Assembly (NCBI GenBank): GCA_932294295.1
Contig: OW028574.1
Span: forward strand, 10,364,215 to 10,428,214
Length of the DNA stretch: 64,000 nt
Direction: 5' to 3'
DNA from: Alitta virens
Lineage: Eukaryota > Annelida > Polychaeta > Phyllodocida > Nereididae
Shown: piece after piece, positions 12,701 to 23,640 of the stretch
Position numbering within the stretch: position 1 is the stretch's first letter
Layout: every line of letters begins with the position of its first letter
Translations under genes and position numbers: made by a program
Notes under the pieces: model-generated
Told to the model about the DNA's origin: nothing
Databases searched by the model: none
Seen by the model: only the letters and a program-made list of their open reading frames with translations

Positions 12701-13139
12701 TACAGAAATGCAGTTAAAAAGGATGAAGTTTTCAGATGGTATGTGTATATTATGTAAGCAAAATGAAGAAAACTTGGATCATCTATTGATCGGATGTGAA
12801 AGTATGGGATCTATTTGGAAATATATAGAAGGTATTATTGGAAATTTCTTAAAAAAGGAATATTCAGTATGTGATAAGGTAATTATATGTGGCACCATGT
12901 CTCCTGAAATGTTTGAAACCAATGTAATTGATTTGATTTTGTCTATAGCTAGATATACTATTTGGAAAAGGCGAAATAGAGTGAAATATGAAAACGAAAA
13001 TATAAATGAAAGTACCTGTATAAAATGGATCATAAGTGAAATTAAATGTCATCTTCAGATCTTATTTAAAACTCAGAATATATTAAGGAGCAAAGAAAAA
13101 GTTGAAATTCTACAGAAATTATATGGCGTGTTAGATTAG
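9717..13139 (+). pseudogene. LINE ORF2 remnant: endonuclease, reverse transcriptase, C-terminal region
   Basis: Pieces at 9717-9855, 9865-10617, 10533-11141, 11167-11757 and 11757-13139 are separated by frameshifts or stops. The endonuclease has FLQETH, NVYAPN, AGDFNC, SRIDYWL and FSDHN. The RT has MKNNRSPGIDGI, then NWRPISLLNTDLKI, LLDQEKAFDRVEW and RGIRQGD. Directly after RGIRQGD the frame continues with SGSRLNTKKTEGL, so the part that should carry the YADD catalytic motif has been removed in frame. The last 460-codon piece has FLWGG, a long helical region and a CILCKQ...DHLLIGC knuckle, as in L1/Tx1 elements. No activity is possible in this copy. Confidence 0.8.
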
Positions 13140-13369
13140 GAGATGGAAGTTTTTATTTATCGTAAGTGACGCAATAATGTATTTATTACAGTTTTTATGT
13201 AGTACTATGAATGTATTTTAATGTATTAAAACATTATTGTATGTATTTAAATATTATTGTATGTATTTTTCGATGTTTTTAGTGGGATAATATGATGTAA
13301 ATAGATATATAGACATACTATTATATATTAGTTGTTCTAATAATACAATGTCAATACACAGGTGAGGAA

Positions 13370-14540
13370 AGTGCCCGAAGCAGTATAGTAGTGATGCACC
13401 TGTGGAAGTCTCACTTTTGAAGGGAACAGCAGAAAACACCTGAGTACTGGGTGTAACTTGGATTCCTGTCACTGACCACATACTGTTTTCTGTCACATTG
13501 AATTTCTCCAAGAAGAGGAAAGGCAGTCATACAGGCCCAAGCTTAACTGCAAATGATGTGCCTTCCGCAATTCCTGATGTCCTCACAAGGAGACTTGTAT
13601 TAGAGCAAGTCATGTCTATGTTTGACCCGCTTGGTTTTCTTTGCCCTTTCACTCTGCTCGCCAAAATTTATTTGCGTGAAACCTGGTCCAGAAAACTTGG
13701 CAAGTCTTTGTTTCAGTTAGAAACTCTGAGGTATCCAAGATGTCTTCGACCTGAAAATGCTGTTGGTCAACCATATCTTATCATCATGTCCGATGCTAGT
13801 GACTTAGCTTATGACTTTGTGGCTTATATCAGATGGCAACTTGATGATGGAAAAATCTGGTGTCGACTCATCCTTGCAAAATGCAGAATAGCACCTGTAA
13901 GCAAATTATCTACTCTTCAGATGGAATTGACTGCAGCATGGCTCTCAAAGAGAGGAAGGAGAGTGATTGAGACAGAAATGAGATTTGATTTTGAAAGAGT
14001 TTTCCACATCGTTGACTCAGGAACTGTCCTTTGTGTGATAAATAAAACCAGCACAAGATTCAAAGTTTATGAAGGGGTGAGACTTGGTGAGATCCAAGCT
14101 GCCACAAATGGGGACAAGACTGGGCATGGATGGGTGTAAAGCTCAATACTGCTGACTGGATCACTAGAGGTAAGAGTACCCAGCGAGTTGAATGAGAATT
14201 CTGATTGGTGGAATGGTCTGTCAATTCTTTACAAGCCTGTAGATGATTGGGGTCTTAAGTTTGGGGGATGTAAAGACACTGTACTTCCAGGGGAGAAGAA
14301 ATTGTCAACTGCAGCCGCCACTCATACTGCAACAACGTACTTCTTCAATCATTGATTACCGCAGGTTTAGCTCCATTAAAAGGGTTTATTGGGTGATTCT
14401 CAGTGCTTTCAGATTCAAGTCCTTCCAGGGTGGTAGAAGTGTCTCCATTACACCCAGTGTACTGCAAGCAGCAGAAAACCTTGTCATCAAGGACATGCAA
14501 AGCACAATGCAAGCAGTACTGAGAAAGGTGTCGAAGCTGC
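13370..14540 (+). pseudogene. BEL/Pao pol: end of RT and RNase H
   Basis: Reading begins near 13370 with GVTWIPVTDHILFSV, then TRRLVLEQVMSMFDPLGFL (the BEL/Pao RT end), SDASDLAYDFVAYIRW (RNase H start) and HIVDSGTVLCVI, to a stop at about 14139. Downstream frames still show NSDWWNGLSIL and DYRRFSSIKRVYWV, which belong before the integrase. Protease and the first RT half, including its active site, are missing; that gap coincides with the LINE insertion. Similarity on the plus strand ends near 14540, where the strand of the element flips. Confidence 0.78.
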
Positions 14541-15190
14541 ATGGACTATCAGCAGGACCCATGATCCATTTTAATCCGTTCTCTGCACTCTGTCTGATCA
14601 CTGCTGTCTTATCAACTTCAGACCACACATTCTTCAGTTCACTTTTTGCTGCAACAAATTGGGTACCAGGATCACTGTAGATCACTGATGGTCATCCTCT
14701 AAAGCTTGCAAATCTAATGAGAGCCATCAAAAAGGAACTCTTGTATCATACCCAAACACTTGCTCAATGTGGACAGCACGCATTGTAAGATTTGTGACCA
14801 TAGGCTTTGCCACTTGTTCTTTTCTGAACCTCACCTCGGATGCGATAAGGGCCAAAGAAATCCCCCATGGTGTGGCAGAATGGAGGTGAAGGTTTGAGTA
14901 ACTTCTAGCAATCTACCCATACTTTGCTCTAAAAGCTTACAATTTCTCAGTTTGCATAATACTTCTCTCTGAATTTAGCCAGTATTCCATTGCGAACCCT
15001 ATGACCACTCTAATGAGCATCTTGCATAATCAGGCATGTTGCAGGATGATCATATGCCAACGACCTATGTGGAGTAGAATCAGCAGTCATGGGATTAAAG
15101 TGGGTAAGGCGAGTACCTATGCTCCACAAACCATCAGCATCTTGGTAAGGCTTCAAAGCTGAATACATTCCACCAGTAGCACCGCAACAG
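14540..15190 (-). pseudogene. Inverted block of BEL/Pao integrase
   Basis: On the minus strand, ALKPYQDADGLWSIGTRL and a His-rich zinc-binding region (about 15200-15010) lead to IYSDPGTQFVAAKSEL (14680-14630), the second catalytic Asp region of the integrase core, and GLKWIMGPADSP at the block end. These parts belong between the plus-strand segment ending near 14540 and the one starting near 15191, so the block has been turned around in place. Frameshifts are present. Confidence 0.75.
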
Positions 15191-15764
15191 GGAGCTGTTG
15201 AATCTCTAGTCAAGGCTGCTAAAAAGCAATTACATTTTCAATTCACAATCAACGTTTGTCAGCACCTGATTACACTATGTGCTGAAATCACTAACATCAT
15301 CAATGAGAGACCAATAGACACAATTCCAAGCAATGATTCAGATATAAATGTTTTAACTCCAAATTGCATGTTGCTTGGTAGAGCCTCAGACAAAAATCCT
15401 GGAGGCTGACAACCTCAAAGCAACAATCTTTCTGATAGGTACCACTTAGTACAAAGAGTTGCTGATCATTTCTTGGAAAAGTGGACTGAACTATGTGCGC
15501 CCTCTCTTGTTGTACAGAGAAAGTGGCATACACCTTCCAGGAACTTAAAGCATGGGGGTGTAGTTTTAGTCTCAGACAATAATTCACTTCGGGGTGAATA
15601 CAAATAGGGGTTGATCAAAGAGGTTTTTCCTAGAGAGGATGGAATTGTTCTAAAGGTTTCGGTTTCATACAAAAATTTCAAAATTGGTGAGAAAGTTTTT
15701 GAATAAACTGGTGTTAGGGATACAGTTGTGACTCGTAGTGTACAGCGTCTTGCTTTACTTGTAC
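15191..15764 (+). pseudogene. BEL/Pao integrase C-terminal part
   Basis: The plus-strand frame starts with GAVESLVKAAKKQL and continues EITNIINERPI, LTPNCMLLGRASD, a QRKWHTPSRN segment and SVQRLALLV, all in the order expected for the end of BEL/Pao integrase. At least two in-frame stops are visible. The P-type transposon interrupts the last codons at 15764/15765. Past its far end (19600 on) the frame reaches a stop within a few codons. Confidence 0.75.
15758..15764. repeat. Left copy of the 7-bp target-site duplication (CTTGTAC)
   Basis: CTTGTAC lies immediately outside the left inverted terminus of the THAP transposon. An identical copy lies immediately outside the right terminus at 19593-19599. 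It is also part of the BEL pol reading frame, as expected for a duplicated target. Confidence 0.8.
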
Positions 15765-15793
15765 CAAAGACCTTATATCTAATAAGACAGGAC
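15765..15793 (+). repeat. Left terminal inverted repeat of the P-type transposon
   Basis: Starts CAAAGACCTTATATC and matches the reverse complement of 19564-19592 at 28 of 29 positions. Confidence 0.87.
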
Positions 15794-16199
15794 AGTCCAG
15801 TACATTCTTAATGTGGCTGTGGGCACAGTGCTGCCTCTAGTGGCCTACATGTACACAGCCCCACAGCAGCATCTTTCTGCTATGCTGGTCCTGCTCTGTT
15901 TACCCAAAATGGGCATCTAAAATTCTTGGATTGCTATAATAGCTGGACTGGAGGCTAATTATAATTGCCAATATCAATAGCAGACCACAAAATGCCTTAA
16001 ATCCTGGTCATAATGGCAATCAGAAGTTTGATCACATAATTAAGGTTCTCGCTGTGTATGTTGTAACCAATCAGCTATTTTATTGATATTCACACGTTAA
16101 AAGGAAATCAAACACTTAATTGCATATTTTTATTCACAAACAGTATTAAGTAAACATGCAACGGATAAAATTCCAATGAAAAACAATTAATCTGAACAC

Positions 16200-16202
<3 letters not shown>

Positions 16203-16270
<68 letters not shown>
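16203..16270. repeat. (TA)n microsatellite
   Basis: About 34 uninterrupted TA units inside the P-type transposon, downstream of its transposase. Confidence 0.97.
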
Positions 16271-16272
<2 letters not shown>

Positions 16273-16569
16273 ATATAAGACGAAATAAAAGTGCAGTTAA
16301 GTAATATACATGTTACATAACACAATCCAGATATTTTGCATAACACATCATCATAAAATATATCATCGGTACAAAAATAGGGATTCTTCTCAAAGTATTT
16401 GGCACCCCTAATATAAATGCATTTGAAGTAAAAGCTCAAGCTACCTAGGCATCCTAAAGTGTGGACCAGGCAATGATATTGATTATAAATTAGCCAGTTT
16501 GAGATATTTCCTGTTGCGTTTGCAGCGTTTGCCGCCTTTGCCTGTTAATTTCCTTTTTATTCCATGTTT

Positions 16570-19552
16570 TTAAAGCATGAAACACAGGTACAAATGGGCA
16601 ATTTTCTCGCTTCTAGCTTGGCACACATATTGGTCACAGTCTGTCAGAAATTTGCATTGCTCTGCAACTAAATGGTCCAATCGTCTCAAAACACCATGCA
16701 TATGGGCAATGGACTCAAATGAACTTTTAAAAGTTTTTTCCAGGGTTTCAACAAAATCAATCATTCTTTTGGATGGCTGTATTAGATGACAATTTTGTGA
16801 ATAGGCTTTGTGTCCAAGGAATGTGTAACAAGTTGAATCAGTTTCACTAGGAGATCCACTTAAAATCAAATGACTAGTGCAAATTTGGCAAGAATTTGGT
16901 GGATACTTGCGCAAGAAGTATCCTCCCATGTAGGCAGACACATTCAAGTCTGTAGCACTGGGATTGCCCACAGATTCTTCAGGAACATGAACGTTTAATG
17001 ATGTTTCATTGCTATGGTCTGATTGCTCAGAAATTCTTTGCACCTGCAGCAGGATACTGTCGAAATCCACCTCACAGTTTGTGTTGTTGGATTTGGTTTC
17101 AAACAGCTCCTGTGCCACAATTTGTCTGAAAGCAATCCTAAACTCCATAGCACTGGGATTGTCCCTAAAACCACCTTACCCTCTTATTCTTGCAAACAAA
17201 TTTTCAATTGCATCTTGATTAATCTACTTGTCAGGAGAAACTTTTGGTCATAGTTATGAAAAAGATCAAGCCACAGCTGTTTCATGGACTCTATAGTCAT
17301 CAATCAGCCAGTAATGCAAGGCTGGATTTTTGGACGATTTCCCAGCTGATTTAAGTTGTTAAAGGTGACCACTATTTGCATGCCAAGCGTGGCCAAATGG
17401 TTGACTGCTGTGGATTGTCCTACTGTTAAAAGTGTTGAAGAGTTTGTTGAAAAAGTCCACAAAATCTGCAGTGTCATTAGCATTTACAGCAAGCTGGCCA
17501 AGATCTACAAGAGTTTTGATACCTGCAGCAACTGAATGGCTCAACACTTGAGCAGCTAAATTGACTCTTATTGGTTTGAATGGTGGAAGATATATATGAT
17601 TATCTGACAGCTTAGGAGCCAACTGCCTGTCATTTTTCTGATCAATGAGATAACAATTTTGAATATGGTCCCAACATATAACACTCATTTGCAAGAAACC
17701 CGTGCTTCCTCAAATTGTTTCTCACATTTTTCAATAGGTGAGGAGGATCATACAATACAAACACCTTTTGATCATTTATAGTAAGGTAAGGTTTCTCAAA
17801 AGTTGCACCTTCTAACTTTTCGATCAACTGCCTGTTGTTTGACCCTTGATCACAAATGAGAGATTTTACTATGAAGCCAGCTTGCTGCTCCTTGCTAATA
17901 CAAAAATGCAGAACTGTTTGCAAATCTTTGGCTTTTGCTGGTCCAGAGGTCAGAAAGAATCCCAGTGGTTGCTTCAATTTCTTGTTAATACCTCTAATCA
18001 TAAAAGCCAAAGCATGATTAGGAATATACTTGGTGCTGCCAATGACATTGCCAAAATCTTCAAAGCCCTTCACCAAGTCGGTATGTGTATTGTAAACTAA
18101 ACTCTCCTTGATGGACATCTCATCAAACATCAATGAACAAAGCCGATCCCTCTCTGGCAGAGAGGTGGCTTTAATAGACAGAGCATAAAAAATTTGCTCA
18201 GAAAAACCCGCACGGACATTGGTTTTTTCAACTGCCCTCTGAAGGGTGCGTTCAGAGGGCAAAAAGAAAATACTACGCAATAGTGCATATGCCTGTCTAC
18301 TGAGAAAAAATATTGATATGGCCAGCTGTTTTTCTGCTAGTGTCCATCGACAACCTTTCTTCTTCTTCTGTGCTGCTCGAAACCTGGGCCCGAATAAAAA
18401 TCATTGTGGATCCAGGAAGAATAGTGCCAAGAACAGCCAAAGCACTTTCCACTGTTACCAGTTTGTGGTCTTTTCTCCTGGCCTCTTTAGAGCGTTTTAC
18501 CTGGGCTTTGAGCCTCTTCACCTGGTTTTTAAGTTTTTTCTTCCTAAGTGTCTCAGGTGTTGCCTGGGCAGGTGACTCCAGGAGAGGTGGATCATCATGT
18601 TGCTGGTGCGCTGGATCCTCTGCAAAAGACACCATTAAGAAATGAATACTTAGGCACAGATTAGCTCATATTCCCATCAAAAATTCAAATGTATAAAAAT
18701 CAGTAAAACTCACGTTTTAATTTCTTAAAACTTTCTTCATTTGTTGGATTTTTTTTCTTACATGGTGGAGGTCTTGCATTTTCAACTTTAGCTGGAGGAT
18801 TAGGGACATCAAATGCAGTAGGTACTGCATTATGAACAAGCTTGTTTTTTAGATCATTCATGAATTGTGATCTTTCAAAATGAAGTGCACACAGGTGATA
18901 TCCCTTGTTTAACTGGTCCGTTGTCTTATTTAGCAAGTCCTCCCTTCTGGTGTTGATCACCCATTTCTTGCACCTAATGAAATACAGATACTCTTAAAGA
19001 CATTGCAAATAATTGATTGAACAACCAACTGTATAATATACATTATAGCGTGGCAACATTTATTGCCTTTTAATGTCTAGCACATGTGGGGTCATCATGA
19101 CCACCCCATCAAGCTAATGTACTGTGCTGTATATTTGCAAGATATTTGGCTTGTAATATTCTTGTCTACTCAACAAATACAAAAGAGATATATTTTAATA
19201 GATGCTAGTTTTACATTGGAGTAATTATTAAAAGAAGGAATTAGCTAATAATATTGAAATGAGTGAACTCATCTACTATGTTTATTGATGTGATAAACAT
19301 GCATCTGAATGAGATAAACTTTAACTTAAATTAAGTGTGAATTTACGAATAAATATTGACTCACCTTTCTGGATCTCTTGGAAAACGGAAAAACGAAAGT
19401 GTTTGATCTTTATACCGCCTATTAGAGCAATTAATTGCACTGCAGGCATCCCCACCTCTCTTAACTTGACCTGGGCAGGCCATTTCTGCAGTGTCTTCAC
19501 CCCCCTGTACATGTATGCCACTTGGTGCGCTGCTGCAGCAGTTACCACACAT
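16570..19552 (-). pseudogene. THAP-domain P-element-type transposase, damaged
   Basis: Exon 1 (19365 to about 19552) holds the start of a THAP zinc finger: CSAINCSNRR then FFRFPRDPE. A phase-2 intron leads to exon 2 (18714-18973) with CKKWVINTRR, CALHFERSQF and AVPTAF, completing the C2CH finger. Exon 3 starts at 18619 with a basic coiled coil, then the catalytic domain: LPSERTLQRAVE, LMFDEMSIKESLVYN, LICDQGSNNRQL, LYDPPHLLKNVRNNL. Further on are LAAQVLSHSVAAG and, near 17215, a broken QDAIENLF region, then a C-terminal Cys pair near 16890. Damage: a frameshift near 18340, a lost base near 17215, and TAA where a lysine is expected at about 17180. This matches P-element/THAP9-type transposases; function is lost in this copy. 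Confidence 0.82.
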
Positions 19553-19563
19553 TTTTGCTGAGT

Positions 19564-19592
19564 GTCCGGTCTTATTAGATATAAGGTCTTTG
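19564..19592 (-). repeat. Right terminal inverted repeat of the P-type transposon
   Basis: Ends ATATAAGGTCTTTG on the plus strand and pairs with 15765-15793. CTTGTAC follows directly. Confidence 0.87.
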
Positions 19593-19599
19593 CTTGTAC
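19593..19599. repeat. Right copy of the 7-bp target-site duplication (CTTGTAC)
   Basis: Identical to 15758-15764 and directly outside the right inverted terminus. BEL sequence resumes here. Confidence 0.8.
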
Positions 19600-19650
19600 C
19601 AAATAATTAAAATGTTTAGAGCCTAATCACTGCAACTCTCATCCTCTCGA

Positions 19651-20088
19651 TGTGTTGGTATCTCCAACATTCTGTCTTTGGGTGTCACTTTGTCACTTTA
19701 ATTTGACAGCCAGTGTACTTTTTCACAGTATTTCACACTGCATGGTTGAATGGTTTCCTGTTAGGCCATTCAAATCATTCAGCAGCCAGCACTTTTAGAA
19801 GCAACATCTGCTGAGCTGTGCTTTTCCTTGAAAATATGTGCATCTACATAAATGTAAGTTCTTTATTATATCTTTATTTATGAATTGCAGTGATATGGCT
19901 CTTGTTTTAGCTTTATTCAAATTCATATATATCAGCTCACAATTATGTATTCATTAGATTTTCAATGTAGTAATTACCGCATTTCATGTTTGTATAGCTC
20001 CTCAAACTGAAGTCTTTCTGCATCATATCTGAAGTTGAGAGAGCACTATGGTGTGTAATCTGCAAATCTGGGAACTTAGGCTACCTAG
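19651..20088 (+). repeat. Right LTR of the BEL/Pao element
   Basis: Aligns with 7999-8432 and starts TGTGTTGGTATCTCC. It is cut exactly where a different repeat beginning TGTCATG starts at 20089, so its own 3' end may be missing because a second LTR element inserted there. Confidence 0.75.
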
Positions 20089-20616
20089 TGTCATGTATTT
20101 TTATTGCAATTTTAACTTCTAATTATATAAGTATTTGAAATACTTCATATACTTATATTACTTATATTACTTATATTATTAAGGTCAGGTAATTCATATA
20201 TATATTCATATATACTTAAAGAATATATTACATTAAACTTAGAAGGAACTGAAATTGGATAGAACTTACATTTAAGGATTGTATAAGGTTAGAACATGCA
20301 TGAAGGATTAGTTCAGAATCATGTGCCTTAACTTAAGGTCTTAAGCATGGAAGCATGCAACCATAGCATCATGCATGCATGAACACAAAATGTAATATCC
20401 AATGAATGACAATATGCAAAGTAATACCATGTGAAATAACCAATAGAATTTAGCCACAATTGGCCACTGTAAATTGTAACCTTTACTTAATGGAAGACTC
20501 ACTGTTTTTGAGTCAGTTCTGATCTTGACATTGGTCAAGACAATAAACATAGAGGTCACACTCTCTCTGCAAGCAAAGCTCTATCTTTGTTGAACTTACA
20601 CAATTTATACACAACA
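20089..20616 (+). repeat. Probable 5' LTR of a second LTR element
   Basis: Starts TGTCATGTATTTTTATTG, has AATAAA at 20542-20547 followed by a pyrimidine/CT-rich segment, and ends ACAACA directly before TGGTGGAAAGTGACC, which looks like a primer-binding site. The first 27 bp recur at 23169. No coding region identifies the family. Confidence 0.45.
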
Positions 20617-23168
20617 TGGTGGAAAGTGACCCATTTTAAAATTTGGATACAACTGGACTTGGCTGATTCTCAAAGACTTCTACAATTGAGTTCCTGAACC
20701 TAAGGCCTATGAAGAACCATCTACACCTGGTCAACTACAACTAAGACATCACATCAGCTGACAATAGATATTTGACATCTTATCTATATGTTTAAAGGTA
20801 CTGTGGATTTTACTTTCTTTCAATTGACAAAGTAATTCAGTGTGCTATAGGTTACTGTTTTCATGCTAGCCATTACCCTATACATAGTCAAGAGTGTTAC
20901 AATTGTTAAGTCAGTATAAAATTTACTACACCTATTACATACAATGGCTAAAGTCAAATTAATACATTACATATCAGAAAAATTCACAAATAAGCCAACA
21001 CAACACGCATATGCCCACTGGTTGTTGAAGTCCAATCCTAATTGTTCACTATGGCTGAACTCTTCAGACCACCCCTGTCTTGCAGAATTGTCACAAGCAC
21101 TTGCAAATTCGGATAAAAGAATTGTAGGTTCACATCGCATATATATGCACACACTACTTGGTATTCAAATCTAGCATATCAGTCAGGGTTAGGTTTAGTT
21201 CTCTCCTTTCGAGGATGATTGAGCTGCATTCATTTTCATTTCCATTATCCATTTCCCATTATTCTCATTTCTCATATTCACAAAATTTCTTATTTATCTA
21301 TTTATTTTTGATGAGTACAACTTAAATGTGTACTGAGCAGACGTCTCATGTCTCTCACATCTCTCGCAGATCAAATTTCGCACTGGTGCATCTTTGATTT
21401 CCTTAGACTGTGTCTTTGATGTTTCTAGCAAGAAGTATATACACTTTGGGATTTTTCCCAAACCCCTGGAATGCCGTATGGCTCCTTAAAATTTCAGTCA
21501 CTTCTTTGCTCAAAATTGCTTTAATTGTTTTAAATGTTGGTAGGATTGAAATTCTTTCATCTTCCTATTTGGTGCATTTGATCAAATTTCATGTGAGTGG
21601 AATTTAACGTCTCTTGTAATGTCTCACATTGCCATTGTTACTCAAAGTGACATTCAAACAGGCTTATGTAATTGTCACAGAAGCATACTATGCATTCTAA
21701 AATTGGTTTGTGCCCCATTTAGGATGATCACACATTCCAGTCATTCAATAAGTCAAATTACTCTGCCGGAAATGTCAATTGCATGCAATTACAGATTGCG
21801 TCACGTCACGCCAAATTGCTCAATGTACTGAAATTAAAACTGTCATTACAGACAAGTTTCTTAGTTAAGTACAATGGCATATACAAATTTTACAGCTTAC
21901 ATTTTACAACCGAATTACAACCGTTTGCACTCACCTGCATTTAGCACCTCTAGTGCTGCAGTCTTTGTACATTCTCCAGATGTTGGTCTGTTTACATACC
22001 CCTCGAGGGTTACGACACTTTCAGTGTCAATAGGGGATACTAGGACAAATCTAATGTCTCATCATTTTGTAAATGATTCAGTTAATCACGAATTGTGATA
22101 TTAAGTTATTTTTTTAACGATGTAATATGTCGAAATAATGTGACTTCATCCAGCTGAATAGAATAGTTCCTGTAGTAATATAGAATATGTGTAGCTTCTT
22201 GTAGTTTTTTTCAGTTTTGAGTCTAGGCTTGATACATGTAACTAAAAAGCACACTTGAACTTCACAATGTCCATTTTTGATATGCAGTATGCCACAAATG
22301 CCTGTATTTTATGTCTAATGATGTTGTCAAATCCTAGTACAGTGAAACTACAGTCAGAGTACATACGACGATGTTTTACGAAGTACTTCAAACCACAGAC
22401 GTGTTGGTCCATGTTTCCAACATCGGACGTGAAAGCTTGTCATGTATTTCTACAAATACAACATCCAGGCAGATGAACACACAAGAGGAAGTTCTAAAGT
22501 CCAGATCATCTCATATCCACAACAGCGATGCGCTACGCCAAGCCAGACAACCACGTGGCATGGAAAATTACCATCGACGTATTGGCAACGTCCATGCGTT
22601 CCAAATGCATTTTCATGCAAATAATACATCCACAATAAAACATTAGTTCCGTGTCATAATAATACACTCACTAATGAATAACTATTAAGGTGTAATAGTC
22701 ATGTCAAAGAGATACATACCGCGAGACGCCAGCTTGATCCATCCACACGCTGCGAACACATCCAGACGACTGATGCGCACTACTCAGACGCTCAGCGAAC
22801 CGTGACAACTAGGTCGAGTCATCAAGCGATCAAAACTAGGTCAAGTCATCGACCGATCAAGTCTACTAGTTAGCATGAACTCAATAGATTAGTATAAAAA
22901 CAAAACAAAAACGTTTTGCTTGTATAATTATACTAAGAATAATCAAATGATAAGTATATCGAAAACACTGTCCAAATTTAATAGTCCAGAAATCAACGCT
23001 TCTGATAAGTTTATATTTGAATTATTATAACGTTATGTATTGAAGTTAATTTCCAAAATTATTGTTTCAATCAACTTTACATATTTATAATCCAGTAAAT
23101 AATCATAGTCAATGGCTGCATCTTAAGCAATCATCTCAGTATGATAATTTACTTTTATAGAGAAAGCA
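20617..23168. other. Interior of the putative second LTR element, no recognisable pol
   Basis: There are only short open frames (for example 20944-21174 and 21874-22098) without family motifs, so this may be a non-autonomous element or simply intergenic DNA. Two 27-bp units starting AACTAGGTC and ending GATCAA lie in tandem at about 22808-22861. Confidence 0.4.
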
Positions 23169-23404
23169 TGTCATGTATTTTTATTGCAATTTTAATATAA
23201 ATTCAAATTAACAACTATTATGAAATAAAATTCATATTTATTTAATCATATACTAAAGTAAACTTACTGCATGTATAAGGTATTACTTGCATGTTATTTT
23301 GCCACATAGGCTAATCATATGTGTTATATATTGCTTACATTACTTATGGTATTTATGAGTACTTAACATTACTTATGTGTTAAATATAGCACTTCTAATT
23401 ATAT
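23169..23404 (+). repeat. Partial second copy of the TGTCATG repeat
   Basis: The first 27 bp equal 20089-20115. After about 195 bp not present at 20089, the shared word CTTCTAATTATATAA returns at 23391, just before the 21-bp minisatellite begins. This fits a 3' LTR with an indel, cut off by later rearrangement. Confidence 0.4.
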
Positions 23405-23640
23405 AAATTACCCGTGGAAGTCGGCGGATTACCCGTGGAAGTCGGCGGATTACCTGTGGATTATCCATGCCTAATTTTAGCCGTAGTAAACCCGACGGCT
23501 TGTTGAGGGGTACTAGGGGTAAGTCGACGAGTAGTACGGGTGACTCGATGGCTTCCAAGGGTAACTCGCCGACTGCTACCAGTGTCAGCATCAGCGTAGG
23601 CAGGGAGGGGGTTGTATATCCTTTAAAAAGCTGCTGCTCC
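23404..23640. repeat. GC-rich 21-bp minisatellite, left block
   Basis: Two near-perfect 21-bp units of the form ATTACCCGTGGAAGTCGGCG (20 bp shown) at 23408-23455 are followed by degenerate units in the other orientation, such as GGGTGACTCGATGGCTTCCA. It stands out sharply from AT-rich surroundings and is related to the block at 24522-24800. Confidence 0.7.

Larger units (their letters stand above)
9150..13330 (+). mobile_element. L1/Tx1-like LINE with a NADAR domain, inserted in the BEL element
   Basis: Order on the plus strand: CCHC zinc knuckles, NADAR domain, AP-type endonuclease, reverse transcriptase, long C-terminal region with a Cys/His knuckle, then an AT-rich 3' region ending just before BEL pol resumes near 13360. 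The endonuclease (NVNG, FLQETH, GDFNC, SDHN motifs) and the RT context (NWRPISLLN, LLDQEKAFDRVEW, RGIRQGD) fit the L1/Tx1 side of non-LTR elements. The 5' end is ragged near 9150-9180. I found no clear target duplication or poly(A), so both ends are approximate. Several frameshifts and a catalytic deletion mean it is dead. Confidence 0.8.
15765..19592 (-). mobile_element. P-superfamily (THAP) DNA transposon, 3.83 kb, with both termini
   Basis: The 29-bp terminal inverted repeats (15765-15793 and 19564-19592, one mismatch) begin CAAAGACCTTATATC and are flanked by CTTGTAC on both sides. The CA...TG ends and short duplication suit the P superfamily, although 8 bp is the more usual duplication. 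The transposase gene runs on the minus strand. The 600 bp beyond its 3' end holds a TA microsatellite and no gene. It sits in the last codons of BEL pol, so it arrived after the BEL element. Confidence 0.87.
7999..20088 (+). mobile_element. BEL/Pao LTR retrotransposon carrying nested LINE and P-element insertions
   Basis: Two similar direct repeats, 7999-8432 and 19651-20088, both starting TGTGTTGGTATCTCC, bracket BEL/Pao-type gag (8580-9104) and pol (13370-15764). Removing the LINE (about 9.15-13.33 kb) and the P-type transposon (15765-19592) leaves LTR-gag-pol-LTR in the expected order, apart from an inverted integrase block and a missing protease/early RT region. Pol reaches a stop a few codons after the P-element target site, and the right LTR starts about 45 bp later. 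The LTRs differ by several indels of 10-25 bp, so the copy is old. Stops and frameshifts make it inactive. Confidence 0.8.

Noticed and set aside
20944..21174. Open frame in the putative second LTR element
   Set aside because: Short, no motif of Gag, protease or RT, and no codon pattern that distinguishes it from chance.
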